In this document: piece by piece, positions 38,854 through 48,221 of the stretch
Numbering within the stretch: the first letter of the stretch is position 1
Layout of the letters: every line of letters starts with the position of its first letter
Source of the DNA: Rhodanobacter sp. ANJX3
GTDB lineage: Bacteria > Pseudomonadota > Gammaproteobacteria > Xanthomonadales > Rhodanobacteraceae
Direction: 5' to 3'
NCBI RefSeq assembly: GCF_014200755.1
Contig: NZ_JACHCM010000001.1
Span: 290,218-354,217 of the forward strand
DNA: 64,000 bases
Position numbers and translations under genes: made by a program
The notes under the pieces: generated by a model
The model's input: the letters and a program-made list of their open reading frames with translations, nothing else
The model's database searches: none
Told to the model about the DNA's origin: nothing

Positions 38854-40131
38854 TCACTTACCCCAGGTAACAAACATAACCACCGCCGCTGCGGCCATTA
38901 CCGCCGTGGCGAGCCATCCCCAGACATTCAGTGAGGTGCTTATGGTGAACGCACCCATGACCTTCGAGTTCGTGCTCATCTTCATGATCATCACCATCGA
39001 AGGAACAGCCGCGACGCCGTTAATAACTGCACTCCAATACAGTGCCTTGATCGGATCGATCGGGGTGAAATTGAGAGCGATTCCCGCCACGCTGGCAAAC
39101 ATCAGTACGCCGTAAAACAGCTTGGCCTGACTTGGCTTTTGTTCAAGGCCGTACGGCTCGTCAAATGCACCCGCAACGGCAAACGCTGTCGACCCGGCAA
39201 GAATGGGCACGGCTAAAAGTCCTGTACCAACAATACCGGCGGCGAAAAGATAAAAGGCAAAGGGGCCAGCGATAGGTCGTAGCGCTTGGGCAGCATCTGA
39301 GGACGACTGGATATCCGTTTTACCGTGTGCATGTAACACAACCGCCGCGGTCAGAATGATGAAACAAGCCACGATGTTGGAAAACAACATGCCAATCGTC
39401 GTATCGATACCGATACGTCGAATAGCCTCTAGCCCCTGAGACGGCGCACGCTTGAGTGCCTTACGGTCACTGCTTGCACGTATTTCCTCCACTTCTTGGG
39501 CTGCTTGCCAAAAGAAGAGATAGGGGCTGATGGTTGTTCCGAGTACGGCGACGATGGCCACTGCATATTTGGCATCGAATTTTGCTTTTGGTAAAACGAT
39601 GTCCTTTAGTACGTCGCCCCACGGTACGTGGATAACGAATACGGTCGCGATGTAAGCAAATAGGCTCAGCGTCAAAAGCTTCAATATGGGTGAGTACCGA
39701 GAAAACGGCACCCACACCTGCAGGGCCAGCGAGGCTAAAGCGAAACTGGTGGCGTAAAGCACAGCAGGCCCGCCAATAAGCAGCTTCAGCGCAGCCCCCA
39801 TGGCACCTATGTCGGCGGCCAGGTTAATGACGTTTGCTACGACCACAGACAAGATCAGCCCATAAACCACGCCCCGCGGATAATAAAGCCGCATGTTTGA
39901 GCCGATACCTCTTCCCGTTGCGCATCCTATGCGCGCGCTGATGGTCTGTATGGCGATCATCAGCGGCATCGCCAAAAAGAGGCTCCAGACCGTTGCGTAG
40001 CCGTAAGCTGCGCCAACCTGGGAGTACGTCGCTATGCCACTTGGATCATCGTCGGCGGCGCCGGTGATGAGTCCGGCGCCTAGCTTGGCCCACAACGATT
40101 TTTTGGCATCTACCGGTGCGTTGTGCCCCAC
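38854..40131 (-). CDS. Nramp-related metal transporter with non-canonical metal-site motifs
   Basis: A 425-residue integral membrane protein of the Nramp superfamily (LeuT fold, about 11 helices). Helix 1 carries DPSG (29-32) where true Mn/Fe Nramps have DPGN. The helix 6 region reads ISPYLFFWQ (201-209), where the metal-binding MPH motif is expected. Loss of the Met and His ligands means that Mn or Fe selectivity cannot be assumed; an Mg-like or other substrate is possible by comparison with Nramp-related Mg transporters. I chose the GTG at 40131, with AAGGGGAA upstream, over a TTG seven codons earlier. It stands between SDR and kinase genes, apparently on its own. Confidence 0.86.
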   Translation of the reverse strand: MGHNAPVDAKKSLWAKLGAGLITGAADDDPSGIATYSQVGAAYGYATVWSLFLAMPLMIAIQTISARIGCATGRGIGSNMRLYYPRGVVYGLILSVVVANVINLAADIGAMGAALKLLIGGPAVLYATSFALASLALQVWVPFSRYSPILKLLTLSLFAYIATVFVIHVPWGDVLKDIVLPKAKFDAKYAVAIVAVLGTTISPYLFFWQAAQEVEEIRASSDRKALKRAPSQGLEAIRRIGIDTTIGMLFSNIVACFIILTAAVVLHAHGKTDIQSSSDAAQALRPIAGPFAFYLFAAGIVGTGLLAVPILAGSTAFAVAGAFDEPYGLEQKPSQAKLFYGVLMFASVAGIALNFTPIDPIKALYWSAVINGVAAVPSMVMIMKMSTNSKVMGAFTISTSLNVWGWLATAVMAAAAVVMFVTWGK

Positions 40132-40373
40132 ATCGATTCCCCTTCTTAGCAATGCCTATGGCTCCCCGATAGGATTACTACGCTCGACGGATAATTCTGT
40201 CATCTCGAAGCGTGAATCCAGCGCACCGACGTAGTCCAGATCACGCGTTCGTAGCTATCGGGGATTTAGCTCTATAGAAAGCGTACGTAAACTTACGAGC
40301 AATTGTTTGGCGTGAGAAATTTCCGAATTGGGGACATCCGTAGACGTTAAGAAAATGTGAAAAAGCGGGTTGA

Positions 40374-43300
40374 TCAGTTGGTTAGTTGTTCTATCGCACG
40401 CAGTAAGTCTTCTGATCCGTACGGTTTCAAAATGGTGCGCGTGCGGTGTTCTGATCGGACACGATCATCGTCAAAACGTCCCGTTGCGAACAGCACCGGT
40501 AAGTCTGGCGTGTGCTGCCTAATGGCCTTGGCCAGCTCAACGCCGGAGTCGTCCGGGAGCCCGACATCCGTAATCAATAAGTGATAACTCCTATCGGCGT
40601 AAAAGTTGAGTGCCTGTTGCGCAGTCGTCGCCTCCGTGACTTCGTGCCCTTGCATTTGCAACATCTCCACGACTGTCAAGCGTATGAGTTCATCGTCTTC
40701 GCACAACAGGATACGCAACGGCTTCGACGTCTTAGGGACAGTAGTTGCTAACCTGGGTTTTGAAGGAGGAGAGGATAGTGCGTCGACGGGCGCAGCTGGA
40801 GGCCGGGACGAAAGCACGGTACGGACTTTTCGCGCGAGCGCCTCATTGGAATAGGGTTTACTGATCAGTTCAACGCCTTCGTCAAGTCGACCGCCGTGGA
40901 CGATGGCGTTTTCGGTGTAGCCCGACGTAAAGAGGATGGCCACTCCAGGAAGAAGTGCGCGCGCTCTTCTTGCCAATTCAGGACTGCGAATAGGACCCGG
41001 CATGACGACGTCCGTAAACAGTAAATCGACCTCGATGCCGCTTTCCAGGATACACAGCGCGCTCTGCGCGTCCTTCGCTTGAAGCACGTGATAACCAAGC
41101 TCTATCAGTAGTGTCACGACGATCTCGCGAACGGAGTCGTCGTCTTCGGCCACTAGAATCGTTTCGTGACCGCCTTGAATTGGTCCCTTTTCCTGTGCAG
41201 GCAAGCTATCTTCGATGCGCGTCGTACGAGGCAAGTACAACTTAAATGTCGTACCGTGACCTATTTCACTATAGATTTTGATGTGGCCATCGGACTGCTT
41301 TACAAAACCGTAGACCATGGACAGGCCTAATCCGGTGCCGTGTCCTTCGGGTTTGGTCGTGAAAAAAGGCTCGAAGACTTTCTCGATGATGTCGGGTGCC
41401 ATGCCGCATCCAGTATCCGTCACAGCAACCAGGACATATCTCCCCGGGGTAGCGTCAGGGTGGGCGCGTGCGTACTCGTCATCCAGCCACGCGTTCCCTG
41501 CTTCTATGGTCAAGCGACCCCGCCCATTCATCGCGTCGCGCGCGTTGATGGCCAGATTGAGCAAAGCGTTTTCTAGATTGCCCGGATCGATAAAAATGTT
41601 CCAGAGGCCCCCAGAAATGACTGTTTCAAGTTCGACTTCTTCCCCCAACGTTCGCCGCAGCAGATCGTCCATATTGCGAATGAGACGTGCCGGGTTGGTT
41701 ACGCGCGGTGCAAGCGGCTGACGGCGACCAAAGGAAAGCAGCTGAGAGGCCAGCTTGGCTCCGCGCGTGACGCCGGCCATCGCGTTATCAAGACGGCGTA
41801 AAGCCTGCGGGTTGTCGTCGACATCACTGGCGAGCAGCTGGAGATTGCCGCTGACGACTTGAAGCAGGTTGTTAAAATCGTGTGCCACACCGCCAGTTAA
41901 ATTGCCAATCGCCTCCATCTTTTGACTTTGCCTGAGTGCGTTTTGACTTTTTATCAAATCAGCGGTCCGCTCTTCCACCCGTTGCTCAAGTGATGCCGCA
42001 AGCGCGGCGATCGCTTCTTCGGCGACTTTTTGATCATGAATATCCGCGTTGTTTCCGATCCAGCGCTCAACGCTTCCACTATCGCCGCGTACGGGCAACG
42101 CACGGGTGCTGTACCAACGATACGCTCCATCATGGCGACGCAATCTAAATTCAGACTGATAGGGAGATCCAGAGCTCAATGAAGCATTCCAGGCAGCGAG
42201 CGTCCCGTCCAGATCGTCGGGATGCACCACCACGGTCCACTGCCCCCCGTTCAAGGCGCCTGGATCAACTTGAAAGTATTCGTACACGCGGTCGTTGAAC
42301 CAGTCGAGTTGTCCGGCACTATCCGCTGTCCAGACCTGATTGGGCATGGATTGCGCTAGTAGCCGAAAGCGAACTTCACTTTCTCGCAACGCGTCGTCGG
42401 CGGCCTTACGCGCGGAAATATCAACGAACAGTACCGCGAAGCGGTCCGCATCCATGCGTCTAGCGCGAGCTTCGAACCACCGGTTCTGCAGGGCAGGTAC
42501 GTTTATCTCGAATTGAATGGGATTGCCTGTTCTCACCACTTCGGCGTAAGTGTCGATGACAGATGCATCCAGAGTGGGCACGAGCTCCAGGATCGAATGC
42601 CCCACCGCAGTTGATGCATCTAGGCCTGTCTGGGTGCCAAAGGCCGGATTGATTTCCAACAGCTGGAAATCAACCATGCGACCGCCTTCATCACGTATGG
42701 CATAGCCGACAAAAAAACCTTCCTGCATTTGTTCGAACAGCTCTCGCCAACGAAACTCACTGCGTGCGACGGCCTCTTCGGCAGCCTTACGCTCAGTGAT
42801 GTCCATCGCGATACCGATGTAGCGCTGACGATCCGAGGCGGCTAGCGTCACGGCTTCGCCTCGTCGCGCGATCCAGCGAATCTCTCCCGTCTCCGGATAC
42901 ACGCGCCGAAATTCGGCGTAACTGATGGGATTGAACGAGCCATATCTGCTCGGTCCGAGGAGGTGCCGATCGTCCGGATGAATCAGGCTAACGAGTAGCG
43001 ACTCGGTCACTTCAATATCCGGCGCTATATGCCAGATTTTTCGGTACTGGTCGGACACCTCCAATTGGCCGGTGTCTGGATCCCACTCGAACGTTCCAAC
43101 GCCCCCCACTTCTTGTGCAAAGCGAAGCTTTCGTTCTGCCAACACTCTGTCCGTGGTATCCCGAACGATGGCCATAACGCCAGCTGGTTTCCCGCCGGCG
43201 TCAACGACCGGGCTGTAGTCCAGTGAGAGCCACGCGTCCGCTGGTTCGCCCTTCCTGGATAGGATCAAGTGTTGATCGAGATAAGAAAGTGTGCCGCCGG

Positions 43301-43625
43301 CCAGGCATGTTTTCAGCACATGGGCATTGAAATCGGCGACTTCTACCCAGCCTTCCAAGACCCTCGACCCCAAAAGGGCAGGATGCCGCTGCCCGGCAAA
43401 CTCCTGATACGCCTCGTTGTAAATCATGATGCCTTCCGGGCCCCAAAGTAGCGTCATAGGGACGTTGGAGCGCAACATAAAGGATGTGATGTTTTTGAGC
43501 TCGGTCGACCATTCGGCAATGGTACCCAGCGGGGTTGAAGACCAGTCATACGATCGAATTAACGCCGCGATCCCGCTGTTAGTACCGAGGAAGGCTAGAG
43601 GATCGCCGTTAGGAATGCGGGTCAT
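40374..43625 (-). CDS. Multi-PAS hybrid histidine kinase with two C-terminal receiver domains
   Basis: A 1083-residue cytoplasmic sensor with no transmembrane helix. Four PAS-like modules are visible at about 40-165, 165-290, 300-425 and 430-550 (each ending in an I-x-D-x-T/S-x-R-K-type linker). A coiled linker (VEERTADLIKSQNALRQSQ) precedes the phosphoacceptor H582 in GGVAHDFNNLL. The ATPase domain has NLAINARDAM, DTGCGM, FFTTK and GTGLGLSMVYGF. Two receiver domains follow, with D872 (FTDVVMPG) and D1020 (ITDVGLPDDSG) as phosphoacceptors. The His box is of the HWE-free, NtrB-like type. No output regulator lies next to it, so its partner is unknown. The sensed signal may be light or redox; that is not shown. 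Confidence 0.93.
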   Translation of the reverse strand: MTRIPNGDPLAFLGTNSGIAALIRSYDWSSTPLGTIAEWSTELKNITSFMLRSNVPMTLLWGPEGIMIYNEAYQEFAGQRHPALLGSRVLEGWVEVADFNAHVLKTCLAGGTLSYLDQHLILSRKGEPADAWLSLDYSPVVDAGGKPAGVMAIVRDTTDRVLAERKLRFAQEVGGVGTFEWDPDTGQLEVSDQYRKIWHIAPDIEVTESLLVSLIHPDDRHLLGPSRYGSFNPISYAEFRRVYPETGEIRWIARRGEAVTLAASDRQRYIGIAMDITERKAAEEAVARSEFRWRELFEQMQEGFFVGYAIRDEGGRMVDFQLLEINPAFGTQTGLDASTAVGHSILELVPTLDASVIDTYAEVVRTGNPIQFEINVPALQNRWFEARARRMDADRFAVLFVDISARKAADDALRESEVRFRLLAQSMPNQVWTADSAGQLDWFNDRVYEYFQVDPGALNGGQWTVVVHPDDLDGTLAAWNASLSSGSPYQSEFRLRRHDGAYRWYSTRALPVRGDSGSVERWIGNNADIHDQKVAEEAIAALAASLEQRVEERTADLIKSQNALRQSQKMEAIGNLTGGVAHDFNNLLQVVSGNLQLLASDVDDNPQALRRLDNAMAGVTRGAKLASQLLSFGRRQPLAPRVTNPARLIRNMDDLLRRTLGEEVELETVISGGLWNIFIDPGNLENALLNLAINARDAMNGRGRLTIEAGNAWLDDEYARAHPDATPGRYVLVAVTDTGCGMAPDIIEKVFEPFFTTKPEGHGTGLGLSMVYGFVKQSDGHIKIYSEIGHGTTFKLYLPRTTRIEDSLPAQEKGPIQGGHETILVAEDDDSVREIVVTLLIELGYHVLQAKDAQSALCILESGIEVDLLFTDVVMPGPIRSPELARRARALLPGVAILFTSGYTENAIVHGGRLDEGVELISKPYSNEALARKVRTVLSSRPPAAPVDALSSPPSKPRLATTVPKTSKPLRILLCEDDELIRLTVVEMLQMQGHEVTEATTAQQALNFYADRSYHLLITDVGLPDDSGVELAKAIRQHTPDLPVLFATGRFDDDRVRSEHRTRTILKPYGSEDLLRAIEQLTN

Positions 43626-43816
43626 GCGCTAGGACATCCGAAGATTGTGTTGAGGTGACGAAGGCCTTTGCGGCGAATTGTGCACGAGACCCGCAGTTTT
43701 ATCTGCACTGTTTCATAAAAAAATTTAGAGAGGTTGGTTAAACAAAGCCGCCATCGCGGATCAATAAATATGTTCGCTCCGAGTCCGGTAGTCCGCACAT
43801 AGTTAGCGATTCTTCC

Positions 43817-44128
43817 ATGCACGGATTCTTCACGATCGCCAGCCTAGCCTCGCCGCCACCATTCGCCGAGGATGCGGGTTTGAGGCTTTTTGAAATCCCG
43901 TTTGATTCCGACCCATCCGGGGAATGGATTGTTCCGGTTTTCGGCGATGGCGAAAGAAGATTTGCTTCCCGGGATAAAGCGTTGGCTTTCGCACTGGCTT
44001 TAGCGAATGAAGACCGTAAGAGGGGTCATGGCGATAGTTTGGTCTGCGTCCAGGGTGCCGACGACCAGTGGCGCTTGTTCACTCCAGACCTCCTACCAGC
44101 AGGGTATAGAACGCGCCGGAATCGCTGA
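43817..44128 (+). CDS. Small DUF2188-like hypothetical protein
   Basis: A 103-residue protein. The core GEWIVPVFGDGERRFASRDKALAFALALA and SLVCVQGADDQWRLFTPDLLPAG has the rhythm of DUF2188 domains (Trp strand, Ala-rich helix, final Trp strand), though I cannot confirm membership. A degraded copy of the same gene lies 240 bases downstream. It is divergent from the hybrid kinase. Confidence 0.55.
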   Translation: MHGFFTIASLASPPPFAEDAGLRLFEIPFDSDPSGEWIVPVFGDGERRFASRDKALAFALALANEDRKRGHGDSLVCVQGADDQWRLFTPDLLPAGYRTRRNR

Positions 44129-44141
44129 GCACCGGCAATAA

Positions 44142-44214
44142 CTTGCGTATATAGGCTTCTTCGCGGCCCAGATTGGCTATGCCCAACCGATAAGCCGAAA
44201 ACGATATACGCAAG
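44142..44214. repeat. Nested stem-loop element
   Basis: CTTGCGTATAT (44142-44152) and ATATACGCAAG (44204-44214) are perfect 11-base arms. Inside them GGCTT (44154-44158) faces AAGCC, and TTGG faces CCAA around a short loop. The whole could fold as one multi-part hairpin. It sits between the intact and decayed copies of the DUF2188-like gene. It may be a terminator, a small RNA or a palindromic mobile repeat. Confidence 0.45.
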
Positions 44215-44364
44215 GAAGCTTGACGTATTCGCTTCGCTAGCGACAACGGGACTGGGAAGGAACCGATTTAGCTCGAATGACTAAACTCGTTCGAATGCGA
44301 CAAATTTTATACCCGGCGATCACAGGTTTGAACTTATCCGTGGCCTGACGCCGAGGATACATAG

Positions 44365-44591
44365 ATGGAAATTTTCTATATCCCTTTCAAACCAGACGCT
44401 ACACACGGTTGAAAAGTACCGATTCCGAAGGATGGGGAAAGGCAATTTGGTTCACGCAATGATGCACTCGCATTTGCCCGTAGAATTGCCAAGCAAACGG
44501 TTACCGAACAAAGCGAAGTAGCTATTTATGCGTGCAAGGCGGAGATAAGAAGTGGCGGTTATTCACGCCCGACCTCAAGCCTGTGGATTGA
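44365..44591 (+). pseudogene. Decayed paralogue of the DUF2188-like gene
   Basis: Reads MEIFYIPFKPDATHG, then a TGA (44410-44412) exactly where the upstream copy has Trp (GEW), then KVPIPKDGERQFGSRNDALAFARRIA. A frameshift of one or two bases near 44532 follows, and VQGGDKKWRLFTPDLKPVD-stop is read in another frame. The matching upstream segments are VPVFGDGERRFASRDKALAFALALA and VQGADDQWRLFTPDLLPAG. Two lesions make this a pseudogene. GAGGAT lies before its ATG. Confidence 0.82.
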
Positions 44592-45068
44592 GAGCTTCGG
44601 CAGACGGTTTTTTTCTCACGTCTATGCTGTGCCGAGTCACGGCGGTGGAAGCAGTCCCATTCGCTACCCTGTACCTTGTGGCCTTGCTATCCACCCGATC
44701 TCCAAAGTTCGCTGACCGATGCAGGGGAATTAAGCGCTTGAGGGTATCCATCGGCAAACGCCTCCTTTCTGCTTTAGCTATCGATCATGGCAGCTGCGAC
44801 GCTATCGATTTCCACGGCGATATTGGTGATCAGCTATAGGGGCGCTGTCTAGCGGTCGATAAGCTCCACATGTTCACGTTAAGCTTAAGAGCAGCAGCAA
44901 TTCGTTGGGGTATAGATGGACGCTCCGGGGTATGGTCGCATGGGCAGTGTGTCCATGTAAGCCACAATTTTTACTTTTTTTTACGATTGAATTCACACAC
45001 TTTTGTATGCCGCGCCGGTAGTTTTTTCATCGACGCAACTTAGTCAACCATATCGGTGGGGAGCCCTT
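44592..45068. other. Intergenic stretch, nothing recognised
   Basis: Nearly 480 bases. A 95-codon plus-strand frame that begins inside the preceding pseudogene has no family resemblance. The final 150 bases are AT-richer and probably carry the promoter of the next gene. Confidence 0.4.
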
Positions 45069-45530
45069 ATGTGTGACGGGCAGGAAAATCACGACTTATA
45101 CTTCATCGCCCAGAAGGTGCGTGGATGGATTAGGGCCGAATATGCCCGAGCGGAGTCGATAGAGCGCAGAGAGCACCTTCTAACCATGCGCATTGGTCTC
45201 AGTCGACACCTGGAAAAACAGGCTGGCACTTTTGAAGAGCTTCGCAGGCTCAAAGCTCTTCATGAGACTCAGTTCCGATGCCTACTCGTAAGCGAAGCGT
45301 CAACCTTATCTGGAAGGGTTAATAAAGTTGCGCTTCGGGAAATTACGGAGCGGGAAGTGCGCACAGGCCGTATGAAGCCCACTGACGAGCTCTACGTGCG
45401 CGCAAAGGCAAAGCTGGATGTCCTATGCCTCGTGCAGCCCATCTCGCCCCATGAGGTCGAGGAAGCTATAGCTAAGGGGGCCGAAGAGCTGCCGACTTCA
45501 GAATATTTACCGCAAATTTCCATTGGGTGA
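45069..45530 (+). CDS. Hypothetical soluble protein
   Basis: A 153-residue, mostly helical, charged protein (MCDGQENHDLYFIAQKVRGWIRAEYARAE...). Helices near 20-75 contain many Glu and Arg and may form a coiled coil. No family recognised. The ATG at 45069 was chosen over one 22 codons earlier, because the segment between is not conserved-looking; the ribosome site is weak. Confidence 0.5.
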   Translation: MCDGQENHDLYFIAQKVRGWIRAEYARAESIERREHLLTMRIGLSRHLEKQAGTFEELRRLKALHETQFRCLLVSEASTLSGRVNKVALREITEREVRTGRMKPTDELYVRAKAKLDVLCLVQPISPHEVEEAIAKGAEELPTSEYLPQISIG

Positions 45531-45598
45531 TCCTAGCCTAACCACCGCAGTTTCTGGCGAAGCCGGTTACAGCATTTCGCGGTGAGCGTTCTACGCGC

Positions 45599-45853
45599 TC
45601 ATCGGAATACGGGCCCTCGCCGCAGCCGTACGGGGCCTCGATATGCATCATTGGGGTCAATCCGTTGATCGCCTTGCGTGATGACGATGCGGCCTGAGCG
45701 GGCCAATGCGGCTGCCGTCTCGCGCACGGCTGGCATCATTGCCCGCCATGCCATTTCACCATCAGTCAGGGTGCGCGCAACCTCTGACGGGCAGATTGAA
45801 GCTTCTGGCTCGCGCACCGAGAGGAGGTCAATAATTTTGCCGGCAATATGCAT
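45599..45853 (-). CDS. DUF3253 protein
   Basis: An 84-residue winged-helix-like protein of the DUF3253 family. ICPSEVARTLTDGEMAWRAMMPAVRETAAALARSGRIVITQGD and the ending VDP-like RIDPNDAYRGPVRLRRG are its hallmarks. The fold suggests DNA binding, but no function is established. It converges with the preceding gene and stands alone. Confidence 0.85.
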   Translation of the reverse strand: MHIAGKIIDLLSVREPEASICPSEVARTLTDGEMAWRAMMPAVRETAAALARSGRIVITQGDQRIDPNDAYRGPVRLRRGPVFR

Positions 45854-46328
45854 AGGGTAAAATTACTGACGACACGGTGATGATCTCGTCGTCTCCACTG
45901 GCATGCGCCGCCGCTTAACCCCAGCGTCGCGCCTCCACTCTTAACCAGTGGCCTAGTCAGGGCCGGGCGATTAGCCGCTGTTATCGTGGGTAGCTTTATG
46001 GCGACGATCTCGTAGGGGATGAAATGTCGCTTTCCATCGCCCCGGGTTTTGGCTTCGTTGCATCAAATAGCGACCAACGGGTCACTCTTTTGAGGTAGAC
46101 GATTGTGATTCTATTGAGTGTGTAAATACGCTGCTAAAGCGCACAAGATTCATAGTGAGCGGTTGGTCCGATAGTTTCTGGCGCGGGGCTCTTGTGCCGT
46201 AGTTTCGCCTGTGTCTTTGAGGCCAAAGCGTCTGCCCAATCGCGTCGCCAGCGTTGACGCATACCGCAGCGAGTTCGCAGACAGGTCACATTCTGTCGGA
46301 GCATTTTGTCCAATGCCGGAGATTTGCA
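45854..46328. other. Intergenic stretch before the hydrolase gene
   Basis: About 475 bases with no supported gene. AGCCGCTGTTATC near 45971 also occurs near 1991; two copies are too few to call a repeat family. A CGGAG ribosome site for the next gene lies at the right end. Confidence 0.4.
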
Positions 46329-47198
46329 ATGACCACGGTGGGAAACTGGATATCTACGGGCATCCCGACGCAGTTTGCAAAGGCGGCCAATCGCCAGATC
46401 GCCTATCGTTCGTATGGCGCGGGGCCAACTCTCATACTTTGCACTCGCTTCCGTGGCACGTTGGATACTTGGGATCCCGCCTTTCTGGATTGCCTTGCAG
46501 AACGATTTCGCGTGATCACGTTCGACTATCAAGGTATTGGTCAATCGACAGGTAACCCGAGCTATGACCCCAAATCACTCGCCCGTGACGTAGTGGCTCT
46601 CGCCGATGCCATAGGCGAAGACAAATTCGTCATTGGGGGCTGGTCGCTCGGAGGACAAGCCGCTCAAGTTGTCGCGACGGTGTGGCCAGAACGCGTGACG
46701 CATATGATCCTGATTGGCACTGTGCCACCTGGAGATAACGCGCACGGCTCTACACCGGCATTCTCAGCCTGTGCGCTGAAGCCCCACAATAGCTTGGATG
46801 AAGAGACGATCCTTTTTTTCGAGCCCATGTCCGTAGAAAGCAGGGCGGCCGCCCGGACCTCTCGCCTGCGCATAGCACTTAGGACATCTGGACGTAGTCC
46901 GGATGTGCCAGAGGATCTGTACCTAAGACTTCTCAAAGAATCTTCGCACGATGAAGCCTTTCACGATGACGGTGGGTATCGCGCCTTTCTTGAGAGGTCG
47001 GAAACTCCCATCTTGGTCATCGCAGGTGACCATGACATCGGGTTCCCGGTCGAAAATTGGCTCAATCTACCGCGCAAATGGCGCTCGCTATTTCTCAGCG
47101 TCTTACCTCGTGCGGGTAATGGTGTTCAGCACCAGTATCCGAAGCTTGCGGCCCAGATCATGGGTTGCTTCGTGGAAAGTATTTCACCGCATCCTTAG
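46329..47198 (+). CDS. Alpha/beta-hydrolase with a substituted catalytic histidine
   Basis: A 289-residue alpha/beta-hydrolase. The nucleophile is S106 in GWSLGG, the probable acid is D234 or D236 in IAGDHDIGFP, and the cap lies between about 130 and 215. The expected catalytic His (family pattern AGHG.QHQYP) is replaced by Asn: the sequence reads RAGNGVQHQYP with N264. AAT differs from CAT by one base. H268 is present but is not the usual triad residue. The protein may be inactive or use another residue. GGAGA lies before the ATG at 46329. It stands between intergenic regions. Confidence 0.82.
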   Translation: MTTVGNWISTGIPTQFAKAANRQIAYRSYGAGPTLILCTRFRGTLDTWDPAFLDCLAERFRVITFDYQGIGQSTGNPSYDPKSLARDVVALADAIGEDKFVIGGWSLGGQAAQVVATVWPERVTHMILIGTVPPGDNAHGSTPAFSACALKPHNSLDEETILFFEPMSVESRAAARTSRLRIALRTSGRSPDVPEDLYLRLLKESSHDEAFHDDGGYRAFLERSETPILVIAGDHDIGFPVENWLNLPRKWRSLFLSVLPRAGNGVQHQYPKLAAQIMGCFVESISPHP

Positions 47199-47423
47199 TG
47201 GCCTCACCTCGTTTCCCCTTCACGTTTTTACGGGGTTGTAGGCAGAGGGGGATGTTGTCCTGATGCCGCCAGCAGCGCAGTATTCATGCTGGAAAGGGTG
47301 AGATAATGACTCCCGATATCAAAGATCGGGACTGCTGGTGCCGTCAACAGACCTTCACGGATCTGAGCGGTCGTCAGCCTCTCGCTTTCATGTTGACCCA
47401 ACTATCTATCGAGATCGAGGTCC

Positions 47424-48056
47424 GTGGAACAAGCGTATAGGAGAATTCGAGTCCTGGTGGCGGATGACCATCCGCTATTCCGCGCCGGAGTGGTTGCCGT
47501 TGTGTCCAAAGAGGTGGACATGGTGGTGGTGGCAGAAGCGAGTGATGGTCACGAAGCAGTGAAGCTTTACCGAGAACATAAGCCGGACGTAGCGCTTATG
47601 GATCTTCGGATGCCTGGTCTCGGGGGCGTAGAAGCAACATCGATCATCATTTCGGAGCATCCAACAGCGCATGTGCTTGTGGTCACCACCTATCAAGGTG
47701 ACGTAGAGGCACTTCGAGCGCTGAAGGCAGGCGCGATCGGCTACCTCCTCAAGAGCAGCATGTTGGATGAACTGTCGCCGGCGATAAGGCTTGTATCGGG
47801 AGGCAAGAAGTACGTGCCTGCGGAAATTGCCGCAGGGTTGGCAAGCCATGCCGTGGATGATGAGCTCACTTTGCGCGAAATCGCCGTGTTGACTTCAGTG
47901 GCGGCGGGAAACTCAAACGCCCTGGTTGCGCGAGAGCTTGCAATCTCCGAGGAGACTGTCAAGAGTCATATGAGGGCGCTTATGTCTAAGCTCGCAGCGC
48001 GAGATAGGACGCATGCGGTCTCGATTGGCATAAAGAGGGGAATCATCGGTAGTTAG
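47424..48056 (+). CDS. NarL/FixJ-type response regulator
   Basis: A 210-residue regulator. The receiver domain has the acidic pair DD near 14-15, phosphoacceptor D60 in VALMDLRMPG, and K in YLLKSS near 108. The C-terminal LuxR-type helix-turn-helix (LTLREIAVLTSVAAGNSNALVARELAISEETVKSHM) spans about 145-200. The start is a GTG with GAGG close upstream. The next gene, 165 bases on, is a sensor kinase of the HisKA_3 type, which normally pairs with this regulator class. Confidence 0.93.
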   Translation: MEQAYRRIRVLVADDHPLFRAGVVAVVSKEVDMVVVAEASDGHEAVKLYREHKPDVALMDLRMPGLGGVEATSIIISEHPTAHVLVVTTYQGDVEALRALKAGAIGYLLKSSMLDELSPAIRLVSGGKKYVPAEIAAGLASHAVDDELTLREIAVLTSVAAGNSNALVARELAISEETVKSHMRALMSKLAARDRTHAVSIGIKRGIIGS

Positions 48057-48221
48057 CGCCCCCCGGATGGCTGCGACTCTCATTGAGCGCATCAACTCAG
48101 TTGCAGGGTGTGTGCCGAGATCATGAGGTGAAGTAATTTTTGCGTTCGACTGTTGCAGTATCCGCGCGGCGTCCTATCGGCCGCCCTCCACCGAGGAAAA
48201 GTTGGATGACGAGGCTCAGTC

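Noticed and set aside
43817..44591. Recoded UGA (Trp) as an explanation for the TGA in the second DUF2188-like copy
   Set aside because: The same gene also has a frameshift, and UGA is used as a normal stop by intact genes here (imuA, cyoA, lexA).
1989..45984. AGCCGCTGTTATC occurring near 1991 and near 45971
   Set aside because: A 13-base match seen only twice is not enough to claim a repeat family.
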